Source: Byssochlamys sp. IMV 00236
Taxonomy: Eukaryota > Ascomycota > Eurotiomycetes > Eurotiales > Thermoascaceae
Assembly (NCBI GenBank): GCA_001931875.2
Contig: MSJH02000216.1
Location: 1 to 13,647, forward strand
Direction of reading: 5' to 3'
Length of the DNA: 13,647 nt
The position numbers and the translations under genes were made by a program. Below, piece by piece: positions 1 to 8,691 of this stretch. Positions within the stretch are counted from its first letter, which is position 1; every line of letters starts with the position of its first letter. The notes under the pieces were generated by a model. The model did not search any database. It was not told the origin of the DNA and saw only the letters and a program-made list of their open reading frames with translations.

Positions 1-22
1 ACGACAGACACAACTTAAAAGG

Positions 23-62
23 TAAAAAAAAAAAAAAAAAAAGGAAGAAAAAGAAGAAAAAC
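23..62. repeat. A-rich low-complexity tract
   Basis: A long run of A followed by AAG/AAAG units. It ends in CAG just before the helicase remnant, so it may be the decayed end of an intron (GT near 22, AG at 63-64). It could equally be simple slippage DNA. Confidence 0.6.
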
Positions 63-65
63 AGA

Positions 66-642
<577 letters not shown>

Positions 643-656
643 AATATTGTTTATTT

Positions 657-1322
657 CTATGAATCATATGTAAATTTTCTAGAATCGAGCTGTAATGTAA
701 CAGGACCTAAAAGAAATATAAATACATTGCCATAATTCACTGCTGTCTTACCATCGTTACTGATATCCACTGACATCATCGCACCAAATTCGCCATCTAT
801 ACAAATGAATAAATATCAGTCATTTGAGGGGGAAAATATATAATCACCTTGAATCTTGGCTGGATCATAAGCCTTTCCTAATTTATCTAGAAATTGACCA
901 TACATCATTTTGGCTTGCTCACTCTTCATTGCTCTATGAAAATCGGGCTTATTTCCTTTGACAGTATTAGCTTGTAAAGTAAACTGGGAAACTATGTTCT
1001 CACTGATATTAGTCTATAATCAACTCTTATTCACTATATACATTACCACACAATAACTCAAGCCCTGCGTCTTTGACACCTTTCTTCCACATGACACCAT
1101 TGTCATCAAATACTCTAATGTTTAGAATCTTATTGACCATGTAATCAATGTCCTTTTCTGTGTCGTCAGTAGCAATACCCAAAAGGACACATAGGCCCTT
1201 TTGAATGGATCCAACGACTCTATTGTCCACTTTAAAACTAATAAGAACACAGGATGGAGATCTACTTTTTGTTATATACCTGTCACACTGGCCTTTGTCA
1301 CCCTTTGAATTACTGCTCTCAT
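657..1322 (-). CDS. DTD1: D-aminoacyl-tRNA deacylase (DTD1), five exons
   Basis: DTD1 hydrolyses D-amino acids, and glycine mischarged on tRNA-Ala, from tRNA; it is a cytosolic proofreading homodimer. Reading the minus strand, exons are 1280-1322, 1047-1229, 848-991, 752-796 and 657-706. The introns are 50, 55, 51 and 45 bp, all GT...AG. The spliced frame is 465 nt, giving 154 aa plus stop, the normal family length. Landmarks are the N-terminal MRAVIQRVTKASV, KGLCVLLGI, the SQFTL motif of the active site (created by joining exons 2 and 3 through ELLC-VSQFTL), GNKPDFHRAM, and the C-terminal Gly-cisPro motif NDGPVT (created by joining exons 4 and 5). The start ATG at 1320-1322 begins the canonical N-terminus, so a start at 1230, inside exon 2, is wrong. 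The gene converges on the helicase pseudogene with a gap of 14 bp. I see no break, so it should be functional. Confidence 0.95.
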
Positions 1323-1715
1323 CTAATAAATTAAGGAGGCGAAAAAAGAAAAGGTACAGGGTCTATTTTTTTATTTTTTGTCCAATCATTTTGTACATTT
1401 TAGGATGAAAGTCTACATAAGCAGTGTGATAAATACTTTAGGTCATTGCCAGCCTTTGTTCAATAGTATATCCCTATATAATTATTAGTCACCCCTTTAA
1501 GGTCATATTGATTATATACAATAAAGCATAAGCGTACTCTTTATATACAGATATAGCTTGAAAAAGCTTTTGTAAGCTGTTTCCCCACACTTTCACATGA
1601 CTGTCAAATACCGGAGTTTGATCTTTTTCCCAATCCCTTAGTCATCTTTTTCCTATTTTGTCTAATTTCTATCTTTTCTCTTTCTTCTTCTTCCTTGTTG
1701 TATATAATTTAACTA
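1323..1715. promoter_or_regulatory. Shared upstream region between DTD1 (-) and PEX5 (+)
   Basis: About 390 bp of AT-rich DNA lies between two divergent start codons, so it must hold both promoters. The 75 bp before the PEX5 ATG are strongly pyrimidine-rich (TTTCTATCTTTTCTCTTTC), with a TATATAA at about 1700. No other coding signal was found. Confidence 0.5.
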
Positions 1716-3709
1716 ATGTCTTTTAAGAACTTGATGACTGGAGATGACTCTTGTGGGGGAGCTAATCCCATGTCACAAATGCTGAAACAGTTTGGTCAAG
1801 ACAGATCACTTCAAAGAGTAAAAAATATATATATATTATGCAAAAGCAATATAACTTACAATCTAATAGGATCGATTTGCTGGGCCTTCTCAGTCTGTTG
1901 CAGGACCATCCACAGTAAGACCATTGTTGGATATAAAGATGCCCTTGGGTAACCTATGCTTTATAGATGCGTACGCAAAGACAGCAACCAGCAGGATTTG
2001 GACAACAGTCAGGCAGTAGTATGGTGGATGAATTCTTTGGTCAAGAGAGACAAGTATCTCATGGTCCAGCAGCAAGCTCCCCATTTGAATTCAATGAATT
2101 ACATAGAGAGTTAGACGCTGTACGTCTGCAGCGAGGGAATTGGGCAAACGAATTTCAACAATCAGGACCCAAACTATGGGAATTGACACCGGGAGAAGAA
2201 GCAGCCATGGAGAAGGCGTTCTTGGAAAGCAAGGCTGCTGCAGGACCTTCTCAAAGCGTTTCAGGTACAAATTTCTAATATAAAAATGTTAGAAAGTACT
2301 GATGTGTTTGCAGTATGGAGAGATGAGTTTATGAATCATCCAGAAGTGGCAAATATGAATCCGGAGCAATTGGCAGAGTTCGAAACTGCTTTCCAGAAAC
2401 ATTTTGACTGGGCCAATGAATTTGATTTGCAAAAGGGCAAAGAGCGACTTGACCTGAACAGCAATCGTTCTTGGGAAGAGCAGTTTGCCGCTTTTGATGA
2501 ACAATTGGGAGAAGAAGAGATGGCTAAAAAGGTGGAAGAAGCCGCTGCTGCTGCAGATCCAGCTTTTGAGCAGTTTGAACATGTTTGGCAAAGTATTCGT
2601 GATCAAGTGGCCGAAGACAACGACTGGGAAGATGAGTTTGGCAATTTCAATCCTGACGGTGCCATCTATAAACCCGATCTAGGCGAATACGTATTTGAAA
2701 TAAATAACCCTTACCTCAATCATCCCGATCCTATGGCCGAAGGACTGCGACTGTTAGAACAAGGGGGCTCCTTAAGCGAGGCCGCCTTAGCTTTTGAAGC
2801 TGCTGTACAAAAGGAGCCTAACCACTCCGAAGCATGGACCAACCTCGGTAATGTACAAGCTCAGAACGAAAAGGAAGAGCCTGCTATTCGTGCGTTAGAA
2901 AGAGCAATTCAAGCCAATCCTGGCAACCTGGAAGCCTTGATGTCCTTGGCTGTGAGCTATACCAATGAATCTTACGATCATGCAGCTTACCAGACCCTCG
3001 AACGATGGATCTTGCAAAAATACCCCAGCCTTTTAGGCGATCAACCATTGCCTCAGCCTATATCACCTTTTGAACTTCATGATCGAGTCACGGATCTGTT
3101 CCTGAAGGCAGCAAGACAAGCACCAGATGGTCAGGCAATGGATCCAGATGTTCAAGTAGGTTTAGGCGTTTTGTTCTATGGCAGCGGCGATTTAGATAAA
3201 GCTATCGATTGCTTTGCAACAGCCTTAAAGGGCCGTCCTAATGTAAGATAAGGTGATAGTTAGATATAAGGTTTTAATTACCTTTATTTTATACAGGATT
3301 ACTTGTTATGGAATCGATTAGGAGCTACATTAGCAAATAATGGACGATCTGAGGAAGCTATTGATGCATATCATAAGGCACTAGAGTTGCGTCCATCGTT
3401 TGTGCGTGCGAGATATAATATTGGTGTCAGCTGTATCAATATAGGATGCTACAAAGAGGCCGCAGAACACATTCTAACCGGCCTTTCAATGCATAAACGT
3501 GGTAACGGCGATTCAGAAGAAGGTGTGAATGTCTCTAGTAATTCTTGGGAAATGCTAAGAAAAGCATTTATTATGATGGTAAGATGCAGTAAAATATAAG
3601 ACAAAAAGCGATGGTGCTAACCCTGTCTCTTTAGGATCGTCGTGATTTGGCAGACAAGGCAGTCGTTGGCGCTGATTTGAATCAATTCCGTCCAGAGTTT
3701 GAATTTTAA
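1716..3709 (+). CDS. PEX5: Peroxisomal targeting signal 1 receptor PEX5, six exons
   Basis: PEX5 binds the C-terminal SKL-type signal of peroxisomal matrix proteins in the cytosol, docks on PEX14/PEX13 and is recycled after mono-ubiquitination. Exons are 1716-1817, 1870-1914, 1967-2264, 2314-3242, 3297-3578 and 3635-3709. The introns are 49-56 bp, GT...AG. The spliced product is 1731 nt, 576 aa. The N-terminus carries the conserved SCGGANP segment with Cys13, the usual recycling ubiquitination site. Pentapeptide WxxxF docking motifs lie at W108, W150, W181, W202 and W253. A TPR array of about seven repeats occupies roughly residues 286-552, including AWTNLGNVQ and YHKALELRPSFVRARYNIGVSCINIG. 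The intron at 2265-2313 removes an in-frame TAA and has a TACTGAT-type branch site 10 bp before its AG; a shorter splice at 2291 would also keep the frame but leaves only 27 bp. The gene looks intact. The ATG is set by the conserved N-terminus. Confidence 0.96.
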
Positions 3710-3748
3710 TATATATAAAGATAGATTTTTTTTTCGATCTTTTGTTTA

Positions 3749-3940
3749 ACCGGTTGTCATTTGGTTGTCCAGGTTCTCTTGTCATCGTTGATGTATCAGT
3801 TGCTTAAGCCGAGCGCAGGTTTCTTGATGCCTAAGCCCAGTAACACAGTTTGTCCAGGCCATATGCTTTATGTTATTTGTGGTAGTAACGCTCTCGGCTG
3901 TCAAAGACCTGGAGCATGTCAGCAGTCCAAGAGTTTCTAA
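3749..3940 (+). pseudogene. Fragment resembling PDCD2/TSR4 (ribosomal protein chaperone family)
   Basis: An open stretch without its own start reads LMYQLLKPSAG and then GHMLYVICGSNALGCQRPGA, ending at TAA 3938-3940. This fits the part of PDCD2/TSR4 proteins where an LLLQ-Y-P segment is followed by an R-x-LYVF-x-C strand and a zinc-binding C...CQR-x-G segment. TSR4/PDCD2 escort ribosomal protein uS5. Only this part is seen; the flanks run into stops in all frames I tried. It starts about 40 bp after the PEX5 stop and is on the same strand. The assignment rests on one short motif and needs a profile search. Confidence 0.42.
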
Positions 3941-4007
3941 TGGGATCATTTAAGTTGTTCGACTGCATATGGTATCTAATGAATCATAAATAGCTTTGTA
4001 AAGAGAG

Positions 4008-4378
4008 TTACTCGATTTCTTCGATAAGCTGTTGTGCTATATGTTCCTGGCTCAAATCGCCCTCAATGATAAAGAACCGTTTGGAAATTGTTTTTATATG
4101 CCTATTTTTTATCTTTTTATAAGGTACTTCACTGTGTATGATAAGCTTCGTTTTTGATAAAATCAACACAGAGATCATGTCAAAAAACTGCTACTAGGTT
4201 CACTGTTATCAAGTGCATTGCAAAAGGATGCGTATCGAAAACATTATTTATGACCAAGCGAGCTTGGTTATATTGTCTTGAAAATAAATAGTCTTTTTGT
4301 ACTTGACACGAATGTCGATTAGTCACTTGGCCCGATCGAATTATGTTATAGTCGACTGCCTTTGCTGAACCTTGTCAT
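4008..4378 (-). pseudogene. Thymidylate (dTMP) kinase remnant with internal deletion
   Basis: Two segments on the minus strand match the two ends of dTMP kinase (CDC8/DTYMK family), which phosphorylates dTMP to dTDP. At about 4180-4340 one open frame reads RSGQVT, the place of the P-loop DRSGKTTQ. About 25 codons later it reads VINNVFDTHPFAMHLI, matching the INxYLxxTHxLDDxAIHLLFS segment of the family. At 4008-4178 another frame ends with EVPYKK, KRFFIIEGDLSQEHIAQQLI and a stop, matching the C-terminal EVPxFQK...W-IIDG-x-S-x-EeI-x-x-I part. The central part, with the DRY motif and the LID region, is absent, and the two segments are in different frames. A possible original start ATG (MTR) is at 4376-4378. 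The pieces keep the right order and strand, which argues against chance. Confidence 0.55.
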
Positions 4379-4604
4379 TAAGAAAAAAGTAGACTTTCCA
4401 AAGCAAAAACTGATAGGATTGCAGAGGACGCGTTAGACAATGTTATCGAACAATCATAACAATACAACAAGATATTACATGCTTTTATTTTACTTTTATA
4501 ATCGACCCAAATGAGTCAATTGCGGGAAATAGTTCTTGTTGATAGAGTTGATACAAAAGAAGAGTATCTTTATTTATATTATTTAAAAACCATTTAATTT
4601 AAAG
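4379..4604. other. AT-rich 3' flank of the secreted-protein gene
   Basis: I see no coding signal. On the minus strand an AATAAA-type polyadenylation signal (TTTATT at 4569-4574 on the plus strand) lies about 30 bp beyond the stop codon of the gene at 4605-4961. Confidence 0.45.
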
Positions 4605-4961
4605 TTAGGTTGAGTGAAAGTTTTCACATGTATAAGGGCCATCACTGCAGTTGAATTCGATACTTCCTACACCTTGTTTCCATTTCATTCCACCTCCATT
4701 GCATGAGAACTTCCAATAACTGTTGTCAGTCCAGACACCAGAACAACCATGGAAGTTAAAGACACAATCACTCAATGCGTTCATAGCTGTAACAGTTGGA
4801 ATAGTCCATCCATCTTTACCTCCGTGAATAGACATCACACCGTTGTCTAATCCATTTGAAGAGTCATAAACGTTCCAACTAACCTCAGCATTACTTCTAC
4901 AATGTGAGTTTGCTGATACACCCAAGATGCTTGCAAGTGACAGAAGGGCAACAATGTACAT
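4605..4961 (-). CDS. Small secreted six-cysteine protein (copy A)
   Basis: An intronless gene for 118 aa. I chose the ATG at 4959-4961 because it opens a clean signal peptide (MYIVALLSLASILGVSA, cut before Asn18) and makes the protein match copy B at 8190-8549 in length. An upstream GTG in frame at 5007-5009 is not a eukaryotic start. The mature part (about 101 aa) has six Cys at 21, 66, 73, 87, 105 and 112, presumably three disulfides, and ends in NCSDGPYTC and a short tail. N-x-S/T sequons occur at Asn80 and Asn104. A TATA-like TTTAAATA lies about 65 bp upstream. About 64 of 101 mature residues are identical to copy B, including TIPTVTAMNALSDC. I do not recognise the family. Secretion is well supported; an effector, antimicrobial or toxin-like role is only inference from size, disulfide density and genomic setting. 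Confidence 0.85.
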   Translation of the reverse strand: MYIVALLSLASILGVSANSHCRSNAEVSWNVYDSSNGLDNGVMSIHGGKDGWTIPTVTAMNALSDCVFNFHGCSGVWTDNSYWKFSCNGGGMKWKQGVGSIEFNCSDGPYTCENFHST

Positions 4962-5023
4962 TTTTTCAGACCAGATAGCAGTAAGAAATTGATTCGAATA
5001 TAAAGTCACATTTTTCCTTTCTG

Positions 5024-5032
5024 TTTAAATAG
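5024..5032 (-). promoter_or_regulatory. TATA-like box of secreted-protein gene A
   Basis: TATTTAAA on the minus strand, about 65 bp before the ATG at 4961. Position and sequence fit a core promoter. No independent evidence. Confidence 0.4.
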
Positions 5033-5038
5033 TCGTGT

Positions 5039-5091
5039 CAAGGTAGACAAGAGTTTATTTTAAGAAAATAAATGTGCAAAGGTAGACAAGA
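5039..5091 (+). repeat. Two copies of GGTAGACAAGA exactly 40 bp apart
   Basis: GGTAGACAAGA starts at 5042-5043 and again 40 bp later, each preceded by CAA or CAAA. The first copy is followed by a hairpin-forming TTATTTT-AAG-AAAATAA, the second by ACTTGTCTTG, partly complementary to the unit itself. A third, variant copy (GGATAGACAAGA) is at 5938-5952. They lie just upstream of the TATA-like box of gene A, so they could be promoter elements or pieces of a repeat element. Confidence 0.6.
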
Positions 5092-5224
5092 ACTTGTCTT
5101 GTTTGAGAAAATAAATAAATGCATTAGGACACACAGGGATTTATCTTGTAAGCACTTGATTCACCCCGAAAATGCGCTCAAAAATTGACTCAAAAGCACA
5201 ATGTTACAGGTGTTATTGCCATGA

Positions 5225-5421
5225 CACTTTACAATTTCACACGGCCATTCTTCACTACCAGATTCGATACATGAGGCTATTCAGAATGTGTCCAGTGGAA
5301 TATCCTTTGATATAAAATACGAACTTATAGAGTTTTATCATAATTATACGTAAGTTAAGTGATATTTATTGATGTATTTATTCTTTTCTTTGTTAGTCGA
5401 AGTTGTAAAAGGCAAAATTAA
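5225..5421 (+). pseudogene. Unidentified exon remnant with an intact intron
   Basis: An open stretch with protein-like composition runs from a TGA at 5222-5224 (possibly once TGG) through SSLPDSIHEAIQNVSSGISF and ELIEFYHNYT. It reaches a good splice donor GTAAGT at 5350, with TTTGTTAG at 5389-5396. Joining them gives a 47-bp intron and the short end RSCKRQN before TAA at 5419-5421. There is no start codon in the segment. I do not recognise the family. It may be the last two exons of a decayed or chopped gene. Confidence 0.35.
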
Positions 5422-5479
5422 AATACAGTGAAGAAATCACTTATTTTGTTGGATGGTAGTATGAAGGCTACCTTGGCCC

Positions 5480-5512
5480 AACAATAGGTCAACAATAGGT
5501 CAACTATAAATC
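5480..5512 (+). repeat. 11-bp tandem repeat, three units
   Basis: AACAATAGGTC occurs twice in perfect tandem, followed by the degenerate AACTATAAATC. It is too short to be called a satellite. Confidence 0.8.
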
Positions 5513-5937
5513 AAAATCCGAAACCAATGGAGGGGATATTGGGGGACTTGAAATAGTAAATCATTTGGTTCATGATGGGGGGTACATAGTACTACCCATC
5601 TGGCCAATATGTTACTAAATGTTATCTATTGCTTATCCACGCAAATATAAGTTGGGTCTCAAGCCCTATTGTATTAGAGGAAGTTTTACTATAGTCAAGA
5701 AATAAAAACAAAGCCAGTTTTCTTCAACGGCCCTTATTCTATAGCAAAGAATATGGATAAATGTTTCGGTCCCTGAACAAGTTTAGCGTGACGCTACACA
5801 TGGAAAAGTTTCGTTGAATGGCATCACAGGTGGTGCGTAGAGGTAGTGCTTGTAACATTACCCTTTTAAATCTGCCTTTGAGTCTATTTTTAAATGTACT
5901 TTCGAGTGTACCAAATGTTTACCAATAAATAGATGTA
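5513..5937. other. No recognisable gene
   Basis: Mixed-composition DNA with stops in all frames. GATGGTAGTA near 5453 and TACTACCCATC near 5592 form an imperfect inverted pair about 130 bp apart. That could mark a small non-autonomous element, but I see no clear target duplication. Confidence 0.3.
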
Positions 5938-5971
5938 CAAGGATAGACAAGAATTTATTTCGTGTACGAAA
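5938..5971 (+). repeat. Third TAGACAAGA unit followed by a 7-bp hairpin
   Basis: ACAAGGATAGACAAGAATTT is followed by ATTTCGT-GT-ACGAAAT, a perfect 7-bp stem. The arrangement, unit plus palindrome, copies that of the two units at 5039-5091. It lies about 100 bp beyond the 3' end of the DIRS-like coding remnant. Confidence 0.5.
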
Positions 5972-6070
5972 TGAATAGTATTGCTGCCAACAAGACGACA
6001 GAGGGTTTATTTATAAGCTTTTTAGCCACGCTGTATTCTCAAATAAGCAATTTATTCTAATTTATACTCT

Positions 6071-7485
6071 TTACATCTCTTTGTGCGTGCGTCTTGTAGG
6101 AAACCTTGGTAGCTTGAGTGGGGGAAAGAAAAACTTTCTATACCAGGGTTGGATAGCCACCACGTCGTCTGTCGGATTAGAGGCATTATTGCTATTGTGG
6201 GTCGTACATAACACAATTGCTGTTGCTTCAAATGTGGCTATCTTTTTGATAGCGCTTCAGAAGACCGTTTTCACAATAGCAGCATCCCTGACGTGCTAAT
6301 CTCCTAGCTTGTGATGGTAATTCTCGAAGATTGAGCTACTTAACCTCCAGTTAGAATTGATTTGATGTCATCAATAGGAAAACCAACCATAGCCGCTTCG
6401 GTGCTTGATGTGAAGCAAAGAGAATGCAGCTTGAGTCATGCTGTGACAATTTATGCCGTCTTCATGATTTCTTCCAACCGTACTCTAACTGTTTTGGGTC
6501 TAATTGTACTTGCCGTGTACGATGTGAGTCAAAAAGAGAATGTGATTGTCTTTCAAATCGTGGCGTATGTGGGAGGATTATCGAATGAAAGCATACAGAA
6601 TTTGTGTAGAACAAGGATTCTCGTTCATCGCTACATCTATACTACATGCCTTTGATTTGATTCCTATAGGCTTATGTGAAATCAGGGTAGTATTGGTTAT
6701 CTGTTTCCCGAATTCGATGAAAGTAACATGGAGATGTTAAAGGTTCCCTAGGCCAGACCTCAGCTTCCATATAGTGACGATTGTTAAGAGCACCAGTGTC
6801 TTCTTTTCAGCTGTTCTAATGTCAACCCATTCACAGCACTCCCAATTGCCCACAAGATTCAAGATCGAATCAATATCAAACATTTCCTGGTATCGGCTTG
6901 GTAGCTTGTTTCTTGTTCGTCTTCTAGCCTTGAAAAGATGATGTACGACGACGTGGTTAGCCATGATTGACTCATGAGAATGGACGACTCGGTAAAATGA
7001 GGTGACCGTAGAACGAGCCACTTGCAGACACTGCAATGACAGTGAGCTCAGAGGCGCAAGGTATTTCACTGCCAACGGCGGACTGTGCCGGAGGGGCGCT
7101 TCTTCGGGTTTCTGGAGGAACACCATGCAGCTCAGTTCTTCCAATGTCTATTTTTAATGTTCAGAGGTTGGTTTCCGAGTATATTGCGTCAAGTATTGCA
7201 ATGTAGACTGGTTAAATTTTTCTCTCTCTTGCTAACGCTTGATAATATCCAAGAGACTACTGAGGAATTCTTCTTCAAGTCGATAATCAAGGGCTCCGTA
7301 TTGTAGCAGCTCAATACCATTGGCCACCAACATTGTGCTGTCCATGTTGGAGCCACCATCACGCAATCTTGTACTCGATCTTAATGGAACTTCTTCAGCA
7401 CCTGTAGCATCAATTTTCAAGGTGGGGTGTAGGAAGAGATCACTGCTGAGTCACGTTGTTAATTCAAAAAGCTTTTTCTCTTTTC
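6071..7485 (-). mobile_element. DIRS-type retrotransposon remnant: end of RT/RNase H plus tyrosine recombinase
   Basis: On the minus strand the order is that of a DIRS element. Near 7417-7425 is PP(W) with TGA in place of Trp, then LMLQVLKK. At about 7321-7356 is VAPTWTAQCWWPMVL, the stretch after RNase H that fits the VAP-W-x-x-x-WWP-L pattern of these polyproteins. An open stretch at 6737-7144 follows, with FKARRRTRNKLPSRYQE, KKTLVLLTIVTIWKLRSGLG and a stop. This is the start of the tyrosine recombinase catalytic domain, whose family motif is WRPRSDLG with the first catalytic Arg. Further on come SSTEAAMVGFPIDDIK (6364-6411), NWRLSSSIFENY with the place of the catalytic Tyr (6317-6352), and an open tail ending at TAA 6071-6073. 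Several stops and frameshifts separate the pieces, so the copy is dead. Most of the reverse transcriptase and the gag part are missing. Confidence 0.72.
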
Positions 7486-7521
7486 AAAATGATCATCATG
7501 TTGCAGAAAATCCTATGACAT

Positions 7522-7719
7522 TTATGCAGCAAACACCCTATCTAAGGAAGGACAAAGTGAGATCATTTCATAAACGTTGATCACGTCAACCTGATCTTGA
7601 GCTATTTTAAATCTCAATCGATGTAACTTAGGAAGAGCTTGATTGCATAACTTGTACATACCTACAAACTTGTTATTGGTTATTTTTAACGCAGTGTAAA
7701 GCGTTACTAAGTTATCTTG
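7522..7719 (-). pseudogene. LRR-like fragment, possibly from an F-box protein
   Basis: An open minus-strand stretch of about 65 codons ends at TAA 7522-7524. It reads NLVTLYTALKITNNKF, then LCNQALPKLHRLRFKIAQ, then VYEMISLCPSLDRV. The spacing of Leu/Ile and the LPKLHRLRFKI...CPSLDRV pattern are those of leucine-rich repeats in the large fungal F-box/LRR families, which select substrates for SCF ubiquitin ligases. No F-box and no start are visible. It abuts the 5' truncated end of the DIRS remnant and is in the same frame, so it is either host gene sequence broken by the element or an unrelated part of it. Confidence 0.35.
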
Positions 7720-8146
7720 ATTGATTACTATTATTATTTATTTATTTGTTCAAATTTGGCAATATTTTAAATATTGTAACAGGGTTCAAATATATAGTAG
7801 CATAATAAAGGTTACGTTACTCAAATTCTCTATTTGTCAGAAATTTACTTTTCAGAAATTTAAATATCAAAACTCTATTTGTCTTATGAAAAGTGTAAAA
7901 GTACAATTTCTTTTAAATCTTTAACAATATTATTCAATAAACCACGACCTTTTCTTTTATTTTCTTTTGAATTATCCAATCAAGTGAATCCAGGAACCTT
8001 TTTATCTTCTTTAGTATTCTTTTTACTTTGTACTACTTAATCTAATCAACTTTACATTATCTGGTGGGCACAAGGACTATGAGTGTACAAGTTTCTATTT
8101 TATTACTTGTTACAATTCCTCATATCCAAAATCTACAAAATTACAA
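7720..8146. other. AT-rich spacer before secreted-protein gene B
   Basis: Very AT-rich, with no coding frame of convincing composition. The last 50 bp, with a TATA box and a pyrimidine run, are the promoter of the next gene. Confidence 0.4.
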
Positions 8147-8153
8147 TATAAAT
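8147..8153 (+). promoter_or_regulatory. TATA box of secreted-protein gene B
   Basis: TATAAAT lies 37 bp before the ATG. It is followed by a pyrimidine-rich stretch (TTCTTTTTCTTTTCTTTCTG), usual for a transcription start in filamentous fungi. Confidence 0.5.
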
Positions 8154-8189
8154 TAAAGCTTCTTTTTCTTTTCTTTCTGATATATAAAA

Positions 8190-8549
8190 ATGAAAACTTT
8201 GTTAGTCTTTTTGGTAATAGCATTCAACGTCATATGTGTGTATGCAAATTCACACTGCCGCAGCAATGCAATTCTGAGGTGGTGGATTGACAGCTCAGCA
8301 GGTGGCCTTGATGTTGGCACAGCGGTCATTATGAGTGGCAAGGACTCACAAACAATACCTACTGTTACTGCTATGAATGCTTTGAGTGATTGCGCTTTTA
8401 ACAATCATGGCTGTACTGGTTTGTGGAAAGGCACCTATTGGAGAATTCAGTGTAATTCTGGTGGAATGAAATGGAGAAGAGGCGAAGGAAACGTAGAATT
8501 TAACTGTAGCGACGGGCCCTACACATGCTATAATTTTGGATCTTTGTAG
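8190..8549 (+). CDS. Small secreted six-cysteine protein (copy B)
   Basis: An intronless gene for 119 aa. The signal peptide is about residues 1-19 (MKTLLVFLVIAFNVICVYA, cut before Asn20). The mature protein has Cys at 23, 68, 75, 88, 106 and 113, giving spacing C-x44-C-x6-C-x12-C-x17-C-x6-C. Copy A has the same spacing except x13 in the third gap. Strictly shared blocks are NSHCRSNA, TIPTVTAMNALSDC, GGMKW and EFNCSDGPYTC. The variable parts are the segment after the first Cys (residues 28-56) and the loop around the third and fourth Cys. An N-C-S sequon is at Asn105. No intron signals interrupt it and both copies are open end to end, so both are probably expressed. The family is unknown to me; a disulfide-stabilised beta-rich fold is a guess. 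It sits 3.2 kb from copy A, on the opposite strand. Confidence 0.88.
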   Translation: MKTLLVFLVIAFNVICVYANSHCRSNAILRWWIDSSAGGLDVGTAVIMSGKDSQTIPTVTAMNALSDCAFNNHGCTGLWKGTYWRIQCNSGGMKWRRGEGNVEFNCSDGPYTCYNFGSL

Positions 8550-8691
8550 TACTCACTAGCAGTAAAGATGATATATGACATATAATAGAGTTTCTCTCTT
8601 CTCCCTCCTATTTTTGTATAAACATTATATACATTTATTTTATAAAAAGCATTCTATTTTGTAACAAAATTGCCGCCCACATTACACGCAG
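8550..8691. other. 3' flank of gene B
   Basis: AT-rich, with TATA-rich stretches but no clear coding signal. Confidence 0.3.

Noticed and set aside
1205..1408. 67-aa plus-strand frame
   Set aside because: Antisense to DTD1 exons 1-2 and its intron; no features.
2286..3251. PEX5 as a broken gene, because its frame is interrupted by several stops
   Set aside because: All interruptions are 49-56 bp GT...AG introns, and the spliced frame is exactly 576 codons plus stop.
5007..5009. GTG as start for secreted-protein gene A, giving 134 aa
   Set aside because: GTG is not a normal nuclear start in fungi. The downstream ATG gives a proper signal peptide and the same length as copy B.
6400..6600. 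A plus-strand Cys-rich reading (CTCRVRCESKRECDCL) resembling the CXC region of E(z)-type proteins
   Set aside because: The frame is interrupted by stops, has no SET domain after it, and the opposite strand carries clear tyrosine recombinase pieces in the same bases. The cysteines are a shadow.
6081..6655. Plus-strand frames of 72 and 97 aa with hydrophobic runs
   Set aside because: They lie antisense to the recombinase remnant, and the proteins have no recognisable features.
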